64,000 nucleotides of DNA from Marinobacter aromaticivorans (GTDB lineage Bacteria > Pseudomonadota > Gammaproteobacteria > Pseudomonadales > Oleiphilaceae): the NCBI RefSeq assembly GCF_002806975.1, contig NZ_NIHD01000002.1:434001-498000 (forward strand), given 5' to 3'. Position 1 is the first letter of the stretch, and every line of letters begins with the position of its first letter. A model generated the notes under the pieces. The model saw only the letters and a list, made by a program, of their open reading frames with translations. It was not told the origin of the DNA and did no database searches. The translations under genes and the position numbers were made by a program. Shown one piece after another: positions 22,443 to 32,316 of this stretch.

Positions 22443-23831
22443 ATGAACCAGAGCCCCGCAACGACCCATACCCCTGACACCATTGCTGCCATAGCCACGG
22501 CGCCTGGCCAGGCAGGCGTGGGCATTGTTCGGGTATCTGGCCCATTGGCAAAGAACATTGCCACGGCCATGCTGGGGTATACGCCCAAGCCCAGATACGC
22601 CCACTACGGAGCCTTTCTGGATCAGAACAAAACACTGATCGATGAAGGTATTGGCCTGTACTTCCCGAATCCCCATTCGTTTACCGGCGAAGACGTTTTT
22701 GAATTGCAAGGGCACGGCGGCACCATCATTCTGGATTTGCTGTTGCGGGAGGTCTGCCGGCTGGGTGCCCGGTTGGCCCGACCGGGTGAGTTCTCGGAAC
22801 GGGCGTTTCTCAACGACAAACTGGATCTTGCCCAGGCCGAAGCCATTGCCGACCTGATTGAGAGCAGTTCGGAGCAGGCCGCCCGCTGTGCCGTGCGATC
22901 CATGCAGGGTGTATTTTCCCGGCGAATTGAAGCCCTTGTTGAGGCGGTTACGCAACTGCGGATCTACGTGGAGGCCGCCATCGATTTTCCGGAAGAGGAA
23001 ATCGACTTTCTGGCCGACGGCAAAGTCGCCGCGGATTTACAGGCACTGCTGGAGCAACTCCAGGGCATACTGGCCGAAGCCCAGCAGGGCACAATTCTGC
23101 GCGATGGCATGAAAGTGGTGATTGCCGGCCGCCCCAACGCCGGAAAATCCAGCCTGTTAAATGCACTGGCTGGTCGCGAAGCGGCCATAGTAACGGCCAT
23201 TGAAGGCACTACCCGGGATGTGCTGCGCGAACACATTCACATTGATGGTATGCCCCTGCATATCATCGATACCGCGGGCCTGCGCGACAGCCCGGACGAA
23301 GTGGAACAGATCGGCATTGCCAGGGCCTGGGACGAAATCCGCCAGGCCGACCGCATTCTGCTTATGGTGGATGCCACTACCACGGATAAAACCACCCCCC
23401 ACGAAATCTGGCCGGATTTTATCGACCGGCTACCGGCCTCGGCACCGGTTACGGTAATCCGCAACAAGGTAGATCTGACGAGTGAAACCGCTGGCTTGCA
23501 AGAGTCATCCATGGAAGAGGCCCCGGTGATCCGCCTTGCCGCAAAATCCGCTGATGGGCTGGACGTACTGCGGGAACACCTCAAGGAATGCATGGGCTTT
23601 GCCAGCACCACGGAAGGCGGCTTTCTGGCCCGCCGCAGGCATCTGGATGCCCTGGAGCGTGCCCGGGATTCCCTGCTGCAAGGCCAGGCGCAGCTGGAAG
23701 GTTACGGCGCCGGTGAACTCCTCGCCGAGGATCTGCGAGCTGCCCAGGATGCCCTGGGGGAAATCACCGGCCAGATGACACCGGATGAGCTTTTAGGGAA
23801 GATTTTTGGTTCCTTCTGTATCGGGAAATGA
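22443..23831 (+). CDS. mnmE: tRNA modification GTPase MnmE
   Basis: MnmE acts with MnmG to modify the wobble uridine (cmnm5U) of several tRNAs. The 462-residue product has the N-terminal folate-binding domain, the G1 loop GRPNAGKSS near residue 224, G3 DTAGL near 272, G4 NKVD near 338, and the C-terminal CIGK that supplies the catalytic cysteine. The ATG at 22443 has AAGAGG 8 bases upstream. In many gammaproteobacteria mnmG follows closely, but here it is about 23 kb away. Confidence 0.97.
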   Translation: MNQSPATTHTPDTIAAIATAPGQAGVGIVRVSGPLAKNIATAMLGYTPKPRYAHYGAFLDQNKTLIDEGIGLYFPNPHSFTGEDVFELQGHGGTIILDLLLREVCRLGARLARPGEFSERAFLNDKLDLAQAEAIADLIESSSEQAARCAVRSMQGVFSRRIEALVEAVTQLRIYVEAAIDFPEEEIDFLADGKVAADLQALLEQLQGILAEAQQGTILRDGMKVVIAGRPNAGKSSLLNALAGREAAIVTAIEGTTRDVLREHIHIDGMPLHIIDTAGLRDSPDEVEQIGIARAWDEIRQADRILLMVDATTTDKTTPHEIWPDFIDRLPASAPVTVIRNKVDLTSETAGLQESSMEEAPVIRLAAKSADGLDVLREHLKECMGFASTTEGGFLARRRHLDALERARDSLLQGQAQLEGYGAGELLAEDLRAAQDALGEITGQMTPDELLGKIFGSFCIGK

Positions 23832-23930
23832 GCCGCCGCCCCACAGTAGATACCACTAGCTCAGTCGCATGCTTCCGATAAACAGATACACTGGTATCAA
23901 ATGTCCGGAATACACAGCGAGGTGGAGCTT

Positions 23931-25397
23931 ATGTCTGAGTGCTATCAGAATCTTCAACTGCAATTGTTGGCAGGAGAGTGGCGAGACGGCAGCGGGGAGG
24001 AATCCCGCCCTGTTATAAATCCCTATTCTGGCGAGACTTTGCTCTCAATCCGCTCAGCTACCTCCTCTGATCTCGATGCAACTTACCGAAAAGCTGCTGA
24101 GGCCCAGTTAAGCTGGGCAGACACGCCCCCGGCGGAGCGTTCGGCCCTGCTGCTGCGCGTAGTGTCGATCTTTGATGAACGCAAGGAAGAGATCATTGAC
24201 TGGCTGATTCGCGAATCCGGCAGTACGCGCTTGAAAGCTAACATTGAATGGGGCAGCGCCCGTGCTATCACTCTGGAAGCGGCAAGCATGCCCGCCCGCG
24301 CCCAGGGCGCTACCATGAGCAGCGATATTCCGGGGAAAGAAAACCTTGCCTATCGCAAACCTGTAGGGGTGGTGGGTGTGATCAGCCCGTGGAATTTCCC
24401 GTTGCATCTCTCCCAGCGTTCCGTAGCACCGGCAATTGCCCTGGGCAATGCGGTGGTCATCAAACCGGCGAGTGATACACCTGTCACCGGAGGTTTGCTG
24501 CTGGGCCGCATCTTTGAGGAGGCGGGCCTGCCAGCGGGTGTGCTGAGTGTGGTGATTGGCCCGGGATTGGCCATTGGCGATGACTTCGTAGCGCATCCCG
24601 TACCCTCCATGATCTCGTTTACGGGTTCAACGCCGGTTGGCAAAAACATCGGCAGTATCGCCACCGGCGGTCGTTACCTCAAAAAGGTCGCCCTGGAACT
24701 GGGTGGCAACAGCCCGTTTGTGGTGCTTGATGATGCGGATGTCGGGCAGGCTGTGAAAGCTGCGGTATTTGGCAAGTTTCTGCATCAGGGGCAGATCTGC
24801 ATGGCGATCAACCGGATTATCGTCGATTCGACGGTATACGACCGGTTTGTGGAAGATTTTGTCGCCCACGTCCGCACGCTGAACGTCGGCGACCCTTCTG
24901 CCATGGAAACGGCCATTGGTCCCATCATCAATACAGCCCAGCTTGAAGGTTTGCAGCAGAAAATTGCCAGAGCCAAAGAGCAGGGGGCAAAAGTACTCCT
25001 GGAGGGCGACATTCACGGGCAGATGGTGCCACCGCATGTTTTTGGTGAGGTGACGCCCGATATGGAGCTCAGCAGCGGTGAAATTTTCGGCCCGCTTGTA
25101 GGTATCCAGAAAGCCCGGGATGAACAGCACGCCCTGGAACTGGCCAATGGTACGGAGTTTGGTCTCTCCAGTGCCGTGTTCTCCGGTGATCTCGACAGGG
25201 GGCTGAGATTTGCCAGCAAAATCAGGGCCGGCATGGCGCACGTTAACGATATGCCGGTGAATGATGAAGCACACATGCCGTTTGGCGGAGAGAAAAGCTC
25301 GGGGCTGGGCCGTTTCAACGGCGACTGGGCCATAGAAGAGTTTTCCACCGTGCAGTGGGTGAGTGTGCAGAGGGTTCCGAGACAGTATCCGTTCTGA
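23931..25397 (+). CDS. Aldehyde dehydrogenase, benzaldehyde/vanillin dehydrogenase type
   Basis: This NAD(P)-dependent aldehyde dehydrogenase superfamily member has 488 residues. Visible features are the cofactor-binding [10 protein letters not shown] near residue 155, FTGSTPVG near 235, the general-base glutamate in ALELGG near 258, and the catalytic cysteine in GQICMAINR near 292. The sequence most resembles benzaldehyde (XylC-like), vanillin and related aryl aldehyde dehydrogenases; the exact substrate is inferred. Start ATG 23931 is favoured over 23901 because GAGGTGGAG ends 3 bases upstream. It is followed by an aryl-alcohol dehydrogenase gene, so the pair would take an alcohol to an acid. 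Confidence 0.87.
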   Translation: MSECYQNLQLQLLAGEWRDGSGEESRPVINPYSGETLLSIRSATSSDLDATYRKAAEAQLSWADTPPAERSALLLRVVSIFDERKEEIIDWLIRESGSTRLKANIEWGSARAITLEAASMPARAQGATMSSDIPGKENLAYRKPVGVVGVISPWNFPLHLSQRSVAPAIALGNAVVIKPASDTPVTGGLLLGRIFEEAGLPAGVLSVVIGPGLAIGDDFVAHPVPSMISFTGSTPVGKNIGSIATGGRYLKKVALELGGNSPFVVLDDADVGQAVKAAVFGKFLHQGQICMAINRIIVDSTVYDRFVEDFVAHVRTLNVGDPSAMETAIGPIINTAQLEGLQQKIARAKEQGAKVLLEGDIHGQMVPPHVFGEVTPDMELSSGEIFGPLVGIQKARDEQHALELANGTEFGLSSAVFSGDLDRGLRFASKIRAGMAHVNDMPVNDEAHMPFGGEKSSGLGRFNGDWAIEEFSTVQWVSVQRVPRQYPF

Positions 25398-25471
25398 TCC
25401 CGTTGGGTAGGTGAAACGGACCGGGTTTCGACAGAAATTCTCCGGCTAATGAAATTTAAGAGGTCATATTG

Positions 25472-26560
25472 ATGGATATTAAAGCAGCGGTAACCCATAG
25501 CCAGGGAGAGCCATTCAAACTGGAATCTGTGCAACTTGAAGACCCTGAGTTTGACGAGATACGGGTTCGGATTGTTGCGGCTGGAGTCTGCCATACGGAT
25601 GTTGTCGCGCGTGATCTGGGCATAGCGCCATTTCCGATTGTTCTCGGTCATGAGGGGTCCGGCGTTGTAGACGCCGTTGGGTCGGGCGTGTCTGATCTCA
25701 AACCCGGTGATCATGTTGTGCTCTCGTTTGCGCACTGTGGAAATTGCGGAAACTGTCTGACCGGCCATCCGACCGTTTGCGATACCTTCAACGATCTCAA
25801 CTTCGGCGGTGCCATGGACGATGGCAGTCGTCGGCTTGCTCAGGGCGAACAATCGCTGGCAACGTTTTTTGGCCAATCGTCATTTGCGACATACGCTATT
25901 GCCAAGTCCAGCAATGCGGTGAAGGTAGATCCGGATGTTGATCTCGCGCTGTTGGGGCCGCTGGGCTGTGGTATCCAGACCGGGGCAGGCACGGTTCTCA
26001 ATCGTCTCAAGCCGGAATTTGGTTCCAGTATCGTGATCTATGGCGCAGGGGCTGTGGGGCTTAGTGCGGTAATGGCGGCCAGAATTGCTGGTTGTCAGTA
26101 CATCATCGCCGTTGATGTCCATGACAGTCGCCTGGCTCTGGCCAAAGAGCTTGGCGCGACCCACACTCTTAACGGCAAAGACGTGGATGTCATGGCGGAA
26201 ATTAAAAAAATCACCGGCGGTGGCAGCCATTATGCCGTTGAAACCACGGGGGTACCTCCAGTGGTCAAGCAGTCACTGAATGCTTTGAGGCCTTTGGGTA
26301 CCGTCGCGATTGTTGGTATTACCCCTGAGATGAACCTTGATATTCATAACGATCTGATGGCGGAAGGAAAAAGCATGATCGGCGTGATTGAAGGCGATTC
26401 CATCCCCCGGGTGTTTATTCCAAAGTTGATTGCGTACTACAAAGCCGGAGAGTTTCCGTTTGATAAACTGGTTAAATTTTATAAATTTGAGCAGATTAAT
26501 CAGGCGTTTGAAGACTCAGCAAGCGGTATGACTATCAAACCGGTGCTGAAAATAGCCTGA
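25472..26560 (+). CDS. Zinc-dependent aryl-alcohol (benzyl alcohol) dehydrogenase
   Basis: This 362-residue medium-chain NAD-dependent alcohol dehydrogenase has catalytic zinc ligands in GVCHTD (near residue 37) and GHEGSG (near 60). Structural zinc cysteines are in CGNCGNC and the following TVC, and the Rossmann motif is GAGAVG near 187. It is similar in layout to XylB-type benzyl alcohol dehydrogenases, including FFGQSSFATYA and PLGCGIQTGAG. The start is ATG 25472 with AAGAGGTC upstream. Together with the preceding aldehyde dehydrogenase it forms an alcohol-to-acid unit; the link to the molybdoenzyme downstream is inferred. Confidence 0.88.
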   Translation: MDIKAAVTHSQGEPFKLESVQLEDPEFDEIRVRIVAAGVCHTDVVARDLGIAPFPIVLGHEGSGVVDAVGSGVSDLKPGDHVVLSFAHCGNCGNCLTGHPTVCDTFNDLNFGGAMDDGSRRLAQGEQSLATFFGQSSFATYAIAKSSNAVKVDPDVDLALLGPLGCGIQTGAGTVLNRLKPEFGSSIVIYGAGAVGLSAVMAARIAGCQYIIAVDVHDSRLALAKELGATHTLNGKDVDVMAEIKKITGGGSHYAVETTGVPPVVKQSLNALRPLGTVAIVGITPEMNLDIHNDLMAEGKSMIGVIEGDSIPRVFIPKLIAYYKAGEFPFDKLVKFYKFEQINQAFEDSASGMTIKPVLKIA

Positions 26561-26646
26561 TGATCGGGAACAGGGCGCTGGCCTCAATCCGCATAGCTGC
26601 TCTGGCCGCCACAGGGACAATATGGGATAGTAGCACGATCAGGTAT

Positions 26647-26660
26647 AAGGTTATAACCTT
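26647..26660. promoter_or_regulatory. Perfect 14-bp palindrome upstream of a small membrane protein gene
   Basis: AAGGTTATAACCTT is a perfect inverted repeat about 100 bases upstream of the DUF2892 gene and 86 bases after the alcohol dehydrogenase stop. It has no T-tract, so it looks like an operator rather than a terminator. The cognate regulator is unknown. Confidence 0.45.
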
Positions 26661-26762
26661 TGCGTCAGAAGCCGATGCAGGTAGGTATACCAGCCTGGTC
26701 TGGAGCTGATTTCAGCGTTTGCGGGTTAGTGTTTTGGCAGTATTAATTTAAAGGGGATAATT

Positions 26763-26966
26763 ATGTCTATTGAACGTCTTGTGTTCGCTATTGCGGGAGC
26801 ATTTATTCTACTCAGCGTTATTTTGTCGCAATTGCATTCGGTTTACTGGCTCTGGTTTACCGCATTCGTGGGTGCAAACATGTTGCAGGCAGCCTTTACC
26901 GGGTTCTGCCCGCTGGCGAAGATCCTGAAAGCTATGGGTAAAAAATCCGGAACCGCTTTCAACTGA
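26763..26966 (+). CDS. Small DUF2892-family membrane protein
   Basis: This 67-residue protein starts MSIERLV and has two hydrophobic segments (about residues 7-22 and 27-45) and the pattern [11 protein letters not shown] characteristic of DUF2892/YgaP-like inner-membrane domains. Function is unknown; relatives are often found near sulfur- or redox-related genes. The preceding bases include AAGGGGAT as a ribosome-binding site. It is convergent with the cytochrome c gene. Confidence 0.75.
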   Translation: MSIERLVFAIAGAFILLSVILSQLHSVYWLWFTAFVGANMLQAAFTGFCPLAKILKAMGKKSGTAFN

Positions 26967-27006
26967 GTCAGCGCACAAAAAAACGGTTCATATGTAAAAA
27001 TTATTC

Positions 27007-27035
27007 CGGGTTATAATTAATTTTTATAACCCGGG
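27007..27035. terminator. Hairpin between DUF2892 gene and cytochrome c gene
   Basis: CCGGGTTATAA (27007-27017) pairs perfectly with TTATAACCCGG (27025-27035). On the minus strand it runs into AATAATTTTT, so it probably terminates the cytochrome gene. Plus-strand termination is less certain. Confidence 0.7.
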
Positions 27036-27082
27036 CTTCTGTTGTGCATCCCTAAATAATATTAAAGCCCTAAATAAACCGT

Positions 27083-27400
27083 TTATTGCTGGCTGTAATA
27101 AGCAGCCATATCCGCAATATCTTCATCGGTAAGGTTTGTCGCTTGCGGCGTCATAACCGCCGACATACCGCCACTTCGTTCTCCCGCACGATACGCTTTC
27201 AGCGCCAGCTCGAGATACGTTGCGGACTGGCCGGCAAGGTTGGGATAGATAGGTGCGCTGGATTGGCCATCCATGCCGTGACAGGCTGCACAAACCGTAA
27301 TCTTTTCAGCACCCGCTTTGGCATCGGCAGCGGCTGCCGGTAAAGCGGTTGCGCCCATAACAATGGCCATTGCCACATATTTCATATATGTCACTCTCAT
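27083..27400 (-). CDS. Small periplasmic c-type cytochrome (class I, c553/c4-like)
   Basis: This 105-residue protein has a Sec signal peptide (about residues 1-24, ending ALPAAAA) and a single heme-binding motif CAACHG. The likely distal methionine lies in the SGGMSAVM region. The length and motif fit cytochrome c553 or a single-domain c4-like protein. ATG 27400 is chosen because a GGAG site lies a few bases upstream; longer frames add no signal-like sequence. It is divergent from the molybdoenzyme operon, with a shared 360-base regulatory region. A soluble periplasmic cytochrome is a sensible electron acceptor for such an enzyme, but that role is inferred. Confidence 0.85.
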   Translation of the reverse strand: MRVTYMKYVAMAIVMGATALPAAAADAKAGAEKITVCAACHGMDGQSSAPIYPNLAGQSATYLELALKAYRAGERSGGMSAVMTPQATNLTDEDIADMAAYYSQQ

Positions 27401-27760
27401 CGTTATCTCCATTGTGGGGTTCAATCTGATTTCGTGCAGCGCGGAATTAAGCGATAACGGCCAGCAACACGCAAGTGACGAAAACACTCCCTTTTATAAT
27501 AGTTGATGTGCGTCAATTATGTTCCCGTAAACCCTAGAAATAAGTATTTCACGTAATCGGTAAAATTTTGATCTATGCTAATTTGACGGGCGTTGACCGA
27601 TGAAGAACGCGTAATAATTGGTTTATGGTATTGATTCCTGAATGATAATGCCTCCCATCGGACAACTTCATTAAACGAATGTGTGGCGACCCGGTCACAT
27701 GTTTAAGCCGCCGCTCGCCTGAACTGGCGGTAAACGGCAATTGTTGATGAGGAGAGAGTC
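27401..27760. other. Divergent intergenic regulatory region (cytochrome c / molybdoenzyme)
   Basis: This 360-base AT-rich region separates the cytochrome gene (leftward) from the molybdoenzyme operon (rightward). It holds one convincing FNR/Anr-like site at 27503-27516 and weaker TTGAT half-sites near 27568 and 27631. I see no open frame of gene quality in it. Confidence 0.6.
27503..27516. promoter_or_regulatory. FNR/Anr-like binding site
   Basis: TTGATGTGCGTCAA matches the FNR/Anr consensus TTGAT-N4-ATCAA except for one base in the right half. It lies about 103 bases upstream of the cytochrome c start and 245 upstream of the molybdoenzyme start. Oxygen-responsive control is inferred from this single site. 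Confidence 0.55.
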
Positions 27761-30532
27761 ATGGGAATGTGGAAGCTGAAGCGCCGCGATTTCCTCAAGG
27801 GGCTGGGGGCCACGGGCACCGGTGTGATGCTGAGTGGTAATGTCTGGGCATTAAACCGGCTAGAGCCGATTGACGATACCCTTGCCACTGAATACCCCTA
27901 CCGTGACTGGGAGGACCTTTACCGCGATGAGTGGTCCTGGGACCACATAGGGCACGCCGCTCACTGTATCAACTGTATGGGTAACTGCGCCTGGGATGTG
28001 TACGTCAAAGACGGCATCGTCATCCGTGAAGAACAGATTGCCAAGTACCCGCAGATACACACGAACATACCCGATGCCAACCCCCGCGGTTGCCAGAAAG
28101 GCGCGATCCACTCCACCGCCATGTACGAAGCGGATCGCCTGCGTTACCCGCTCAAGCGTGCCGGTGAACGCGGCGAAGGCAAGTGGCAGCGTATCTCCTG
28201 GGATCAGGCCACCGAAGAAGTCGCCGACAAGATCATTGATATTTTTGTCAAACACGGCCCCGGCAAGCTCAAAACTCACCAGGGTTCAGGCAACCAGACC
28301 ATGGTTCGCCAGTCCGGCCCTGCCCGTTTCGCCGCCCTGGTTGGCGGTATCCAGCTTGATGGCTTTACCGTAGTAGGTGACCTGTTGACCGGCGCCCATC
28401 TGGCTTACGGCAACCCGCTGGAAAGCTTCTCCTCAGACGCCTGGTTTGATGCTGATTACATCATGCTGGGCATGATCAACCCTAACGCTACCCGTATTCC
28501 GGATGCCCACTACATCTGGGAAGCCAAATACAACGGCGCCCGCATTGTCAGCACCTCGCCGGATTACAACCCCAGTGCCATTCACACCGATCTGTGGGTA
28601 CCCATCGAACAGGGTTCTGATCCGTTCCTGGCCATGTCGTTTGTGAACGTGATTATTGAAGAAAAACTGTTCAAGCCGGCGTTCATGAAAGAGCAGACCG
28701 ACCTGCCCATGCTGGTGCGCACCGACAACGGCCAGTTGCTGCGTGAAAAAGACCTGGTGGAAGGCGGCTCCGACGAAGTGTTCTATCACTGGGATCTGAA
28801 CACCAATCAGGCAGTGAAAGCCAGGGGTTCCATGGGCGATGACACCAAGACCCTGGAACTGGGCGACGTCGATCCCGCTCTGGAAGGCACCTTCAAGGTA
28901 AACGGCATTTCCGTGACCACGTCCTTTGAGTACGTGAAAAAAGAGGCGGCAAAATTCACCCCGGAGAAAACCCGGGAGCAGACCGGCATTCACCCGGACA
29001 TTGTGCGCCAGGAAGCCCGCCTGCTGGCAAAGTCGAAAAAAGCCATCATCATGCTGGGTTATGTCACCTCCAGCTATTCCAACTGCCTATACACCTGCTG
29101 GGGCTACGCGCTGACGCTGGCACTGACCGGCCACGGCGGCCGCACCGGTGGTCTGGATACCTCCTGGGTGGTGTGGAACCATCCCCGCTGGTGGGAGCTG
29201 GCCGGGTTTGAAGGTAAAAAATCCGCTCGCCTGGAAGCAGGTGGACTGGGTGAATTCCTGCGCGGCGGCATGATGGAAGGCGCTCGCAAGCACTACGACA
29301 ACAAAAAACTGAAGAAACGTGTTGGTTTCGATCTCGATGACATGGAAGAGATGATGAACGAGTCCATGGAAAAGGGCTGGATGCCTTACTACGGCGAAAT
29401 CAAGGGCATGATTTCCATCGCGGACAACACCTTCCGTCGCAACAAGATGTCGAAGAAGTATCGCGAAGAGCACCTGCGCCAGGCTGAAGAGCTGTACGTG
29501 AACATCAACGTGCGCATGGACTCCACCGCTGAATGGGCCGACTATGTGCTGCCTGCGGCCAGTCACTATGAGGCATGGGATATCCGTACCCAGGGTTACC
29601 ACCGGTTTGCCAACGTATTTACCCGCTCGGTAGAGCCCGTGGGTGAGTCCAAGCCGGACTGGGAAATCATGGCGCTGCTCACCAGGAAGATTCAGGAACG
29701 TGCGATTGCCCGCGGTGTGGGCCCAATCCAGGACGGTGACGTTACCCGTGATCTGCACACCATTCACGATGACTTTACCCGCCAGGGTACGCTCAATACG
29801 GATTACGATGTGCTCAAGCACATCATCGAGGATTCGCCTGAATTTGGTGGTGTGACCATCGAAGAGGCCGCGGAAAAAGGCTTCATTGTGATGAACGAAC
29901 ACGCCGGCCTGAACCAGCCGCTTGAAGCGGACAGAGGCTATGATCCGTTCACCGCGCAAACCGATGGCAAGAAGCCTTATGAAACCCTGACCGGTCGCAT
30001 TACCTTCTATTGTGACCACCCGTGGTTTGTGAAACTGAAGTCCACCGTACCCACAGCGCGTTTGTACGCAGGGCCGGAGGCTTCCAACTACCCGTTGAAA
30101 TTCTACTCGCCGCACTCGCGCTGGGCTATTCACTCCAACTGGCGCAGTAACAAGTACCTGCTGCGATTGCAGCGTGGTGAACCGAACATCTACATCAACC
30201 CGCAGCTGGCTGAGAAAAAAGGTATCAAGGACGGTGATACGGTGCGGCTGTTCAACGGCAACGGTGACTTTTTTGCCCAGGCCAAGTTCTATCCCAGCAT
30301 TCCGGTGGACTCGATCATGATGGAGCACGGCTGGGAGCCACATCAGTACATCCATCGCAGAAACATGAACGTTTCCCACGCTGTGTTCCTGCAACCGCTG
30401 GAGCTGGCGGGTGGCTGGGGCCATCTGAACTTCATTTACGCCAAATGGAATGCCAACCAGCATATCCATGAGACCAGTTACGACATAGAACTGGCCAAGG
30501 CTGAAGACATCACCGACCCACGAGCCGTTTAA
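27761..30532 (+). CDS. Type II DMSO-reductase-family molybdoenzyme, catalytic alpha subunit (EbdA/DdhA-like)
   Basis: This 923-residue Mo-bis-MGD oxidoreductase belongs to the family of ethylbenzene, p-cymene, dimethylsulfide and nitrate (NarG) enzymes. A Tat signal (KRRDFLKG, residues 7-14) predicts periplasmic export. The FS0 ligands are His68, Cys72, Cys76 and Cys111, in the NarG-type H-x3-C-x3-C-x34-C spacing. Asp207 in VVGDLLTG aligns with the molybdenum-ligating Asp of NarG and EbdA, which places it in the type II group. A strong site GAGGAGA precedes ATG 27761. It heads the operon alpha-beta-chaperone-gamma. The nearby aryl-alcohol and aldehyde dehydrogenases favour a hydrocarbon hydroxylase over a respiratory reductase, but the substrate cannot be read from sequence. 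Confidence 0.9.
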   Translation: MGMWKLKRRDFLKGLGATGTGVMLSGNVWALNRLEPIDDTLATEYPYRDWEDLYRDEWSWDHIGHAAHCINCMGNCAWDVYVKDGIVIREEQIAKYPQIHTNIPDANPRGCQKGAIHSTAMYEADRLRYPLKRAGERGEGKWQRISWDQATEEVADKIIDIFVKHGPGKLKTHQGSGNQTMVRQSGPARFAALVGGIQLDGFTVVGDLLTGAHLAYGNPLESFSSDAWFDADYIMLGMINPNATRIPDAHYIWEAKYNGARIVSTSPDYNPSAIHTDLWVPIEQGSDPFLAMSFVNVIIEEKLFKPAFMKEQTDLPMLVRTDNGQLLREKDLVEGGSDEVFYHWDLNTNQAVKARGSMGDDTKTLELGDVDPALEGTFKVNGISVTTSFEYVKKEAAKFTPEKTREQTGIHPDIVRQEARLLAKSKKAIIMLGYVTSSYSNCLYTCWGYALTLALTGHGGRTGGLDTSWVVWNHPRWWELAGFEGKKSARLEAGGLGEFLRGGMMEGARKHYDNKKLKKRVGFDLDDMEEMMNESMEKGWMPYYGEIKGMISIADNTFRRNKMSKKYREEHLRQAEELYVNINVRMDSTAEWADYVLPAASHYEAWDIRTQGYHRFANVFTRSVEPVGESKPDWEIMALLTRKIQERAIARGVGPIQDGDVTRDLHTIHDDFTRQGTLNTDYDVLKHIIEDSPEFGGVTIEEAAEKGFIVMNEHAGLNQPLEADRGYDPFTAQTDGKKPYETLTGRITFYCDHPWFVKLKSTVPTARLYAGPEASNYPLKFYSPHSRWAIHSNWRSNKYLLRLQRGEPNIYINPQLAEKKGIKDGDTVRLFNGNGDFFAQAKFYPSIPVDSIMMEHGWEPHQYIHRRNMNVSHAVFLQPLELAGGWGHLNFIYAKWNANQHIHETSYDIELAKAEDITDPRAV

Positions 30533-30544
30533 GAGGAAATTATC

Positions 30545-31525
30545 ATGACTGTTAAGCGTCAACTCAGCATGGTCCTGGATCTGAACAAGTGTATCGGCTG
30601 CCACACCTGTACCGCAGCCTGCAAACTGATGTGGACCAACCGGAACGGCCGCGAGTTCATGTACTGGAACAACGTGGAATCCCAGCCCGGTAAAGGTTAC
30701 CCGCGGGACTACGAGAACATGGGCGGTGGTTTTGATGCCGACGGCGCGCTGCGCCTCGGGCGCCAGCCCAGCCAGGAAGACTATGGCATTCCCTGGGAGT
30801 ACAACTACGAAGAAGCGCTGATGACCGGTACCGACCCCTGGCTGCGCCCCAATGTGAAGCCTACCTGGGGCGCCAACTGGGACGAAGACCAGGGTTTGGG
30901 TGATTACCCCAACAGCTACTACTTTTACCTGCCGCGCCTGTGCAACCACTGCGCCAACCCGGCGTGCCTGGCGGCCTGTACCCGTAACGCCATTTACAAG
31001 CGCCAGGAAGACGGCATTGTGCTGGTGGATCAGGAGCGCTGCCGGGGCTATCGTTACTGCGTAAATGCTTGCCCGTACAAGAAAATCTACTTCAACGAGG
31101 AGATTTCCAAATCCGAGAAGTGTATTTTCTGCTACCCGCGGATTGAAAAAGGCCTGCCCACAGCCTGCGCGCAGCAGTGTGTCGGACGTATTCGCTGGAT
31201 CGGTTATCGCGATGACGAAGACGGCCCGATCCACAAGCTTGTCGAAAAGTACAAGGTGGCACTGCCACTGCACGCCGAATGGGGCACCCAGCCTAACGTG
31301 TTCTACGTACCACCGCTGTCACCCTCCAAGTTTGGTGAAAACGGTGAGCAACTGGATGAATCCCGTATTCCGCTATCCTATCTGGAGAGCCTGTTCGGGC
31401 CCCGTACGGGTGAGGTACTGGACACCCTGGCCGAGGCACGTCAGGCAAAAGCCGATGGCAAGGGCAGTGAACTGATGGACATTCTGATCGGTTACAAACA
31501 CTCGGAAATGTTCAAGTTGAGCTGA
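30545..31525 (+). CDS. Molybdoenzyme iron-sulfur beta subunit (EbdB/DdhB/NarH-like)
   Basis: This 326-residue electron-transfer subunit carries four Fe-S clusters. The ligand sets are Cys16/19/22/26, Cys133/136/141/145, Cys166/172/176 and Cys193/196/208/212. Tyr169 replaces a cysteine in CRGYRYC, as in NarH and EbdB, so one cluster should be [3Fe-4S]. There is no signal peptide, as expected for a partner exported by hitchhiking with the Tat-targeted alpha subunit. The gene is 12 bases after alpha with a GAGG site. Electrons would pass from FS0 in alpha through this subunit to the heme of gamma. Confidence 0.93.
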   Translation: MTVKRQLSMVLDLNKCIGCHTCTAACKLMWTNRNGREFMYWNNVESQPGKGYPRDYENMGGGFDADGALRLGRQPSQEDYGIPWEYNYEEALMTGTDPWLRPNVKPTWGANWDEDQGLGDYPNSYYFYLPRLCNHCANPACLAACTRNAIYKRQEDGIVLVDQERCRGYRYCVNACPYKKIYFNEEISKSEKCIFCYPRIEKGLPTACAQQCVGRIRWIGYRDDEDGPIHKLVEKYKVALPLHAEWGTQPNVFYVPPLSPSKFGENGEQLDESRIPLSYLESLFGPRTGEVLDTLAEARQAKADGKGSELMDILIGYKHSEMFKLS

Positions 31526-31542
31526 TGCCGGGGAGGCACGAA

Positions 31543-32286
31543 ATGACGCAATTAACAGCGCCCGCTGTCCGTCAGTTTGAGCACGAAAGGGCCGAGGCTC
31601 GTGGCGCGATTTACCGGCTTGCGGCGGCTATGCTGGGCTACCCGTTACAGGAAACCTGGGAAGCCCTGGCCGATGGTCGCCTGAAAGCAGCGCTTGACGA
31701 CGCCTTGCAGACCTTGGGTGCTGAACCCTGGCCAACACTGCAGACCAGTACCAGCCTGGGCGATCTGGAAGTCGGCTATATGGCGACGTTTATTCACGGC
31801 AAACGGGGTAAACCACGGGTGCCTCTGGTAGCGAGTGCCTATCAACAGTTGTTGGGTGGCCAAACGCCGGGCAGTTACATGCTGAACGTGCAAGCGTTTT
31901 ATACCCATTTTGGCCTGACGGCTGCCGTGGATGATGAAGGCCACAAAGACCAGCCGGATCACCTGCTGGCGATGCTGGAGTTCTGTGCACTGCTGTGCCA
32001 TCTGGAGCTGCAGGCTCTGGAGAACAGCCGTGATGCGTCACCGTACCGCCGTGCCCAAAGGGATTTCCTGGCGCGCTACCTGAGGCCGTTGTTGCAGGCT
32101 GTCAGGGCGGGCTACGCCAGAGAAAGTCACCACGGCCTGGATCCAAATCTGGCGCATCTGGTGAATAGGCTCCCGGACTGGACCCACACCCAGCAAATGG
32201 CTCTGGAGGCCCAGGTAGGGCCCACCCCGAAAGGGGGTGAGAAAAAAGCCGAAGCCGATACCGCCAGCCAGCCCATGTGGGACTGA
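31543..32286 (+). CDS. TorD/DmsD-like molybdoenzyme chaperone (EbdD/DdhD-like)
   Basis: This 247-residue cytoplasmic protein of the TorD superfamily is helical by composition and starts RAEARGAIYRLAAAML, typical of these chaperones. They bind the Tat signal of the catalytic subunit and delay export until the molybdenum cofactor is in place. ATG 31543 has a strong GGGGAGG (31529-31535); the in-frame ATG at 31525 sits on the beta stop and lacks such a site. Its place between beta and gamma matches ddhABDC, serABDC and clrABDC instead of ebdABCD. Confidence 0.85.
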   Translation: MTQLTAPAVRQFEHERAEARGAIYRLAAAMLGYPLQETWEALADGRLKAALDDALQTLGAEPWPTLQTSTSLGDLEVGYMATFIHGKRGKPRVPLVASAYQQLLGGQTPGSYMLNVQAFYTHFGLTAAVDDEGHKDQPDHLLAMLEFCALLCHLELQALENSRDASPYRRAQRDFLARYLRPLLQAVRAGYARESHHGLDPNLAHLVNRLPDWTHTQQMALEAQVGPTPKGGEKKAEADTASQPMWD

Positions 32287-32316
32287 ACTCAATCGATTAG
32301 CATGAGGAACCATGCC

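Noticed and set aside
27725..27740. Possible sigma-54 promoter before the molybdoenzyme
   Set aside because: The GG and GC elements are not at the required 10-base spacing.
29087..31273. 728-residue minus-strand frame
   Set aside because: Antisense to the molybdoenzyme alpha and beta genes, with no recognisable domain.
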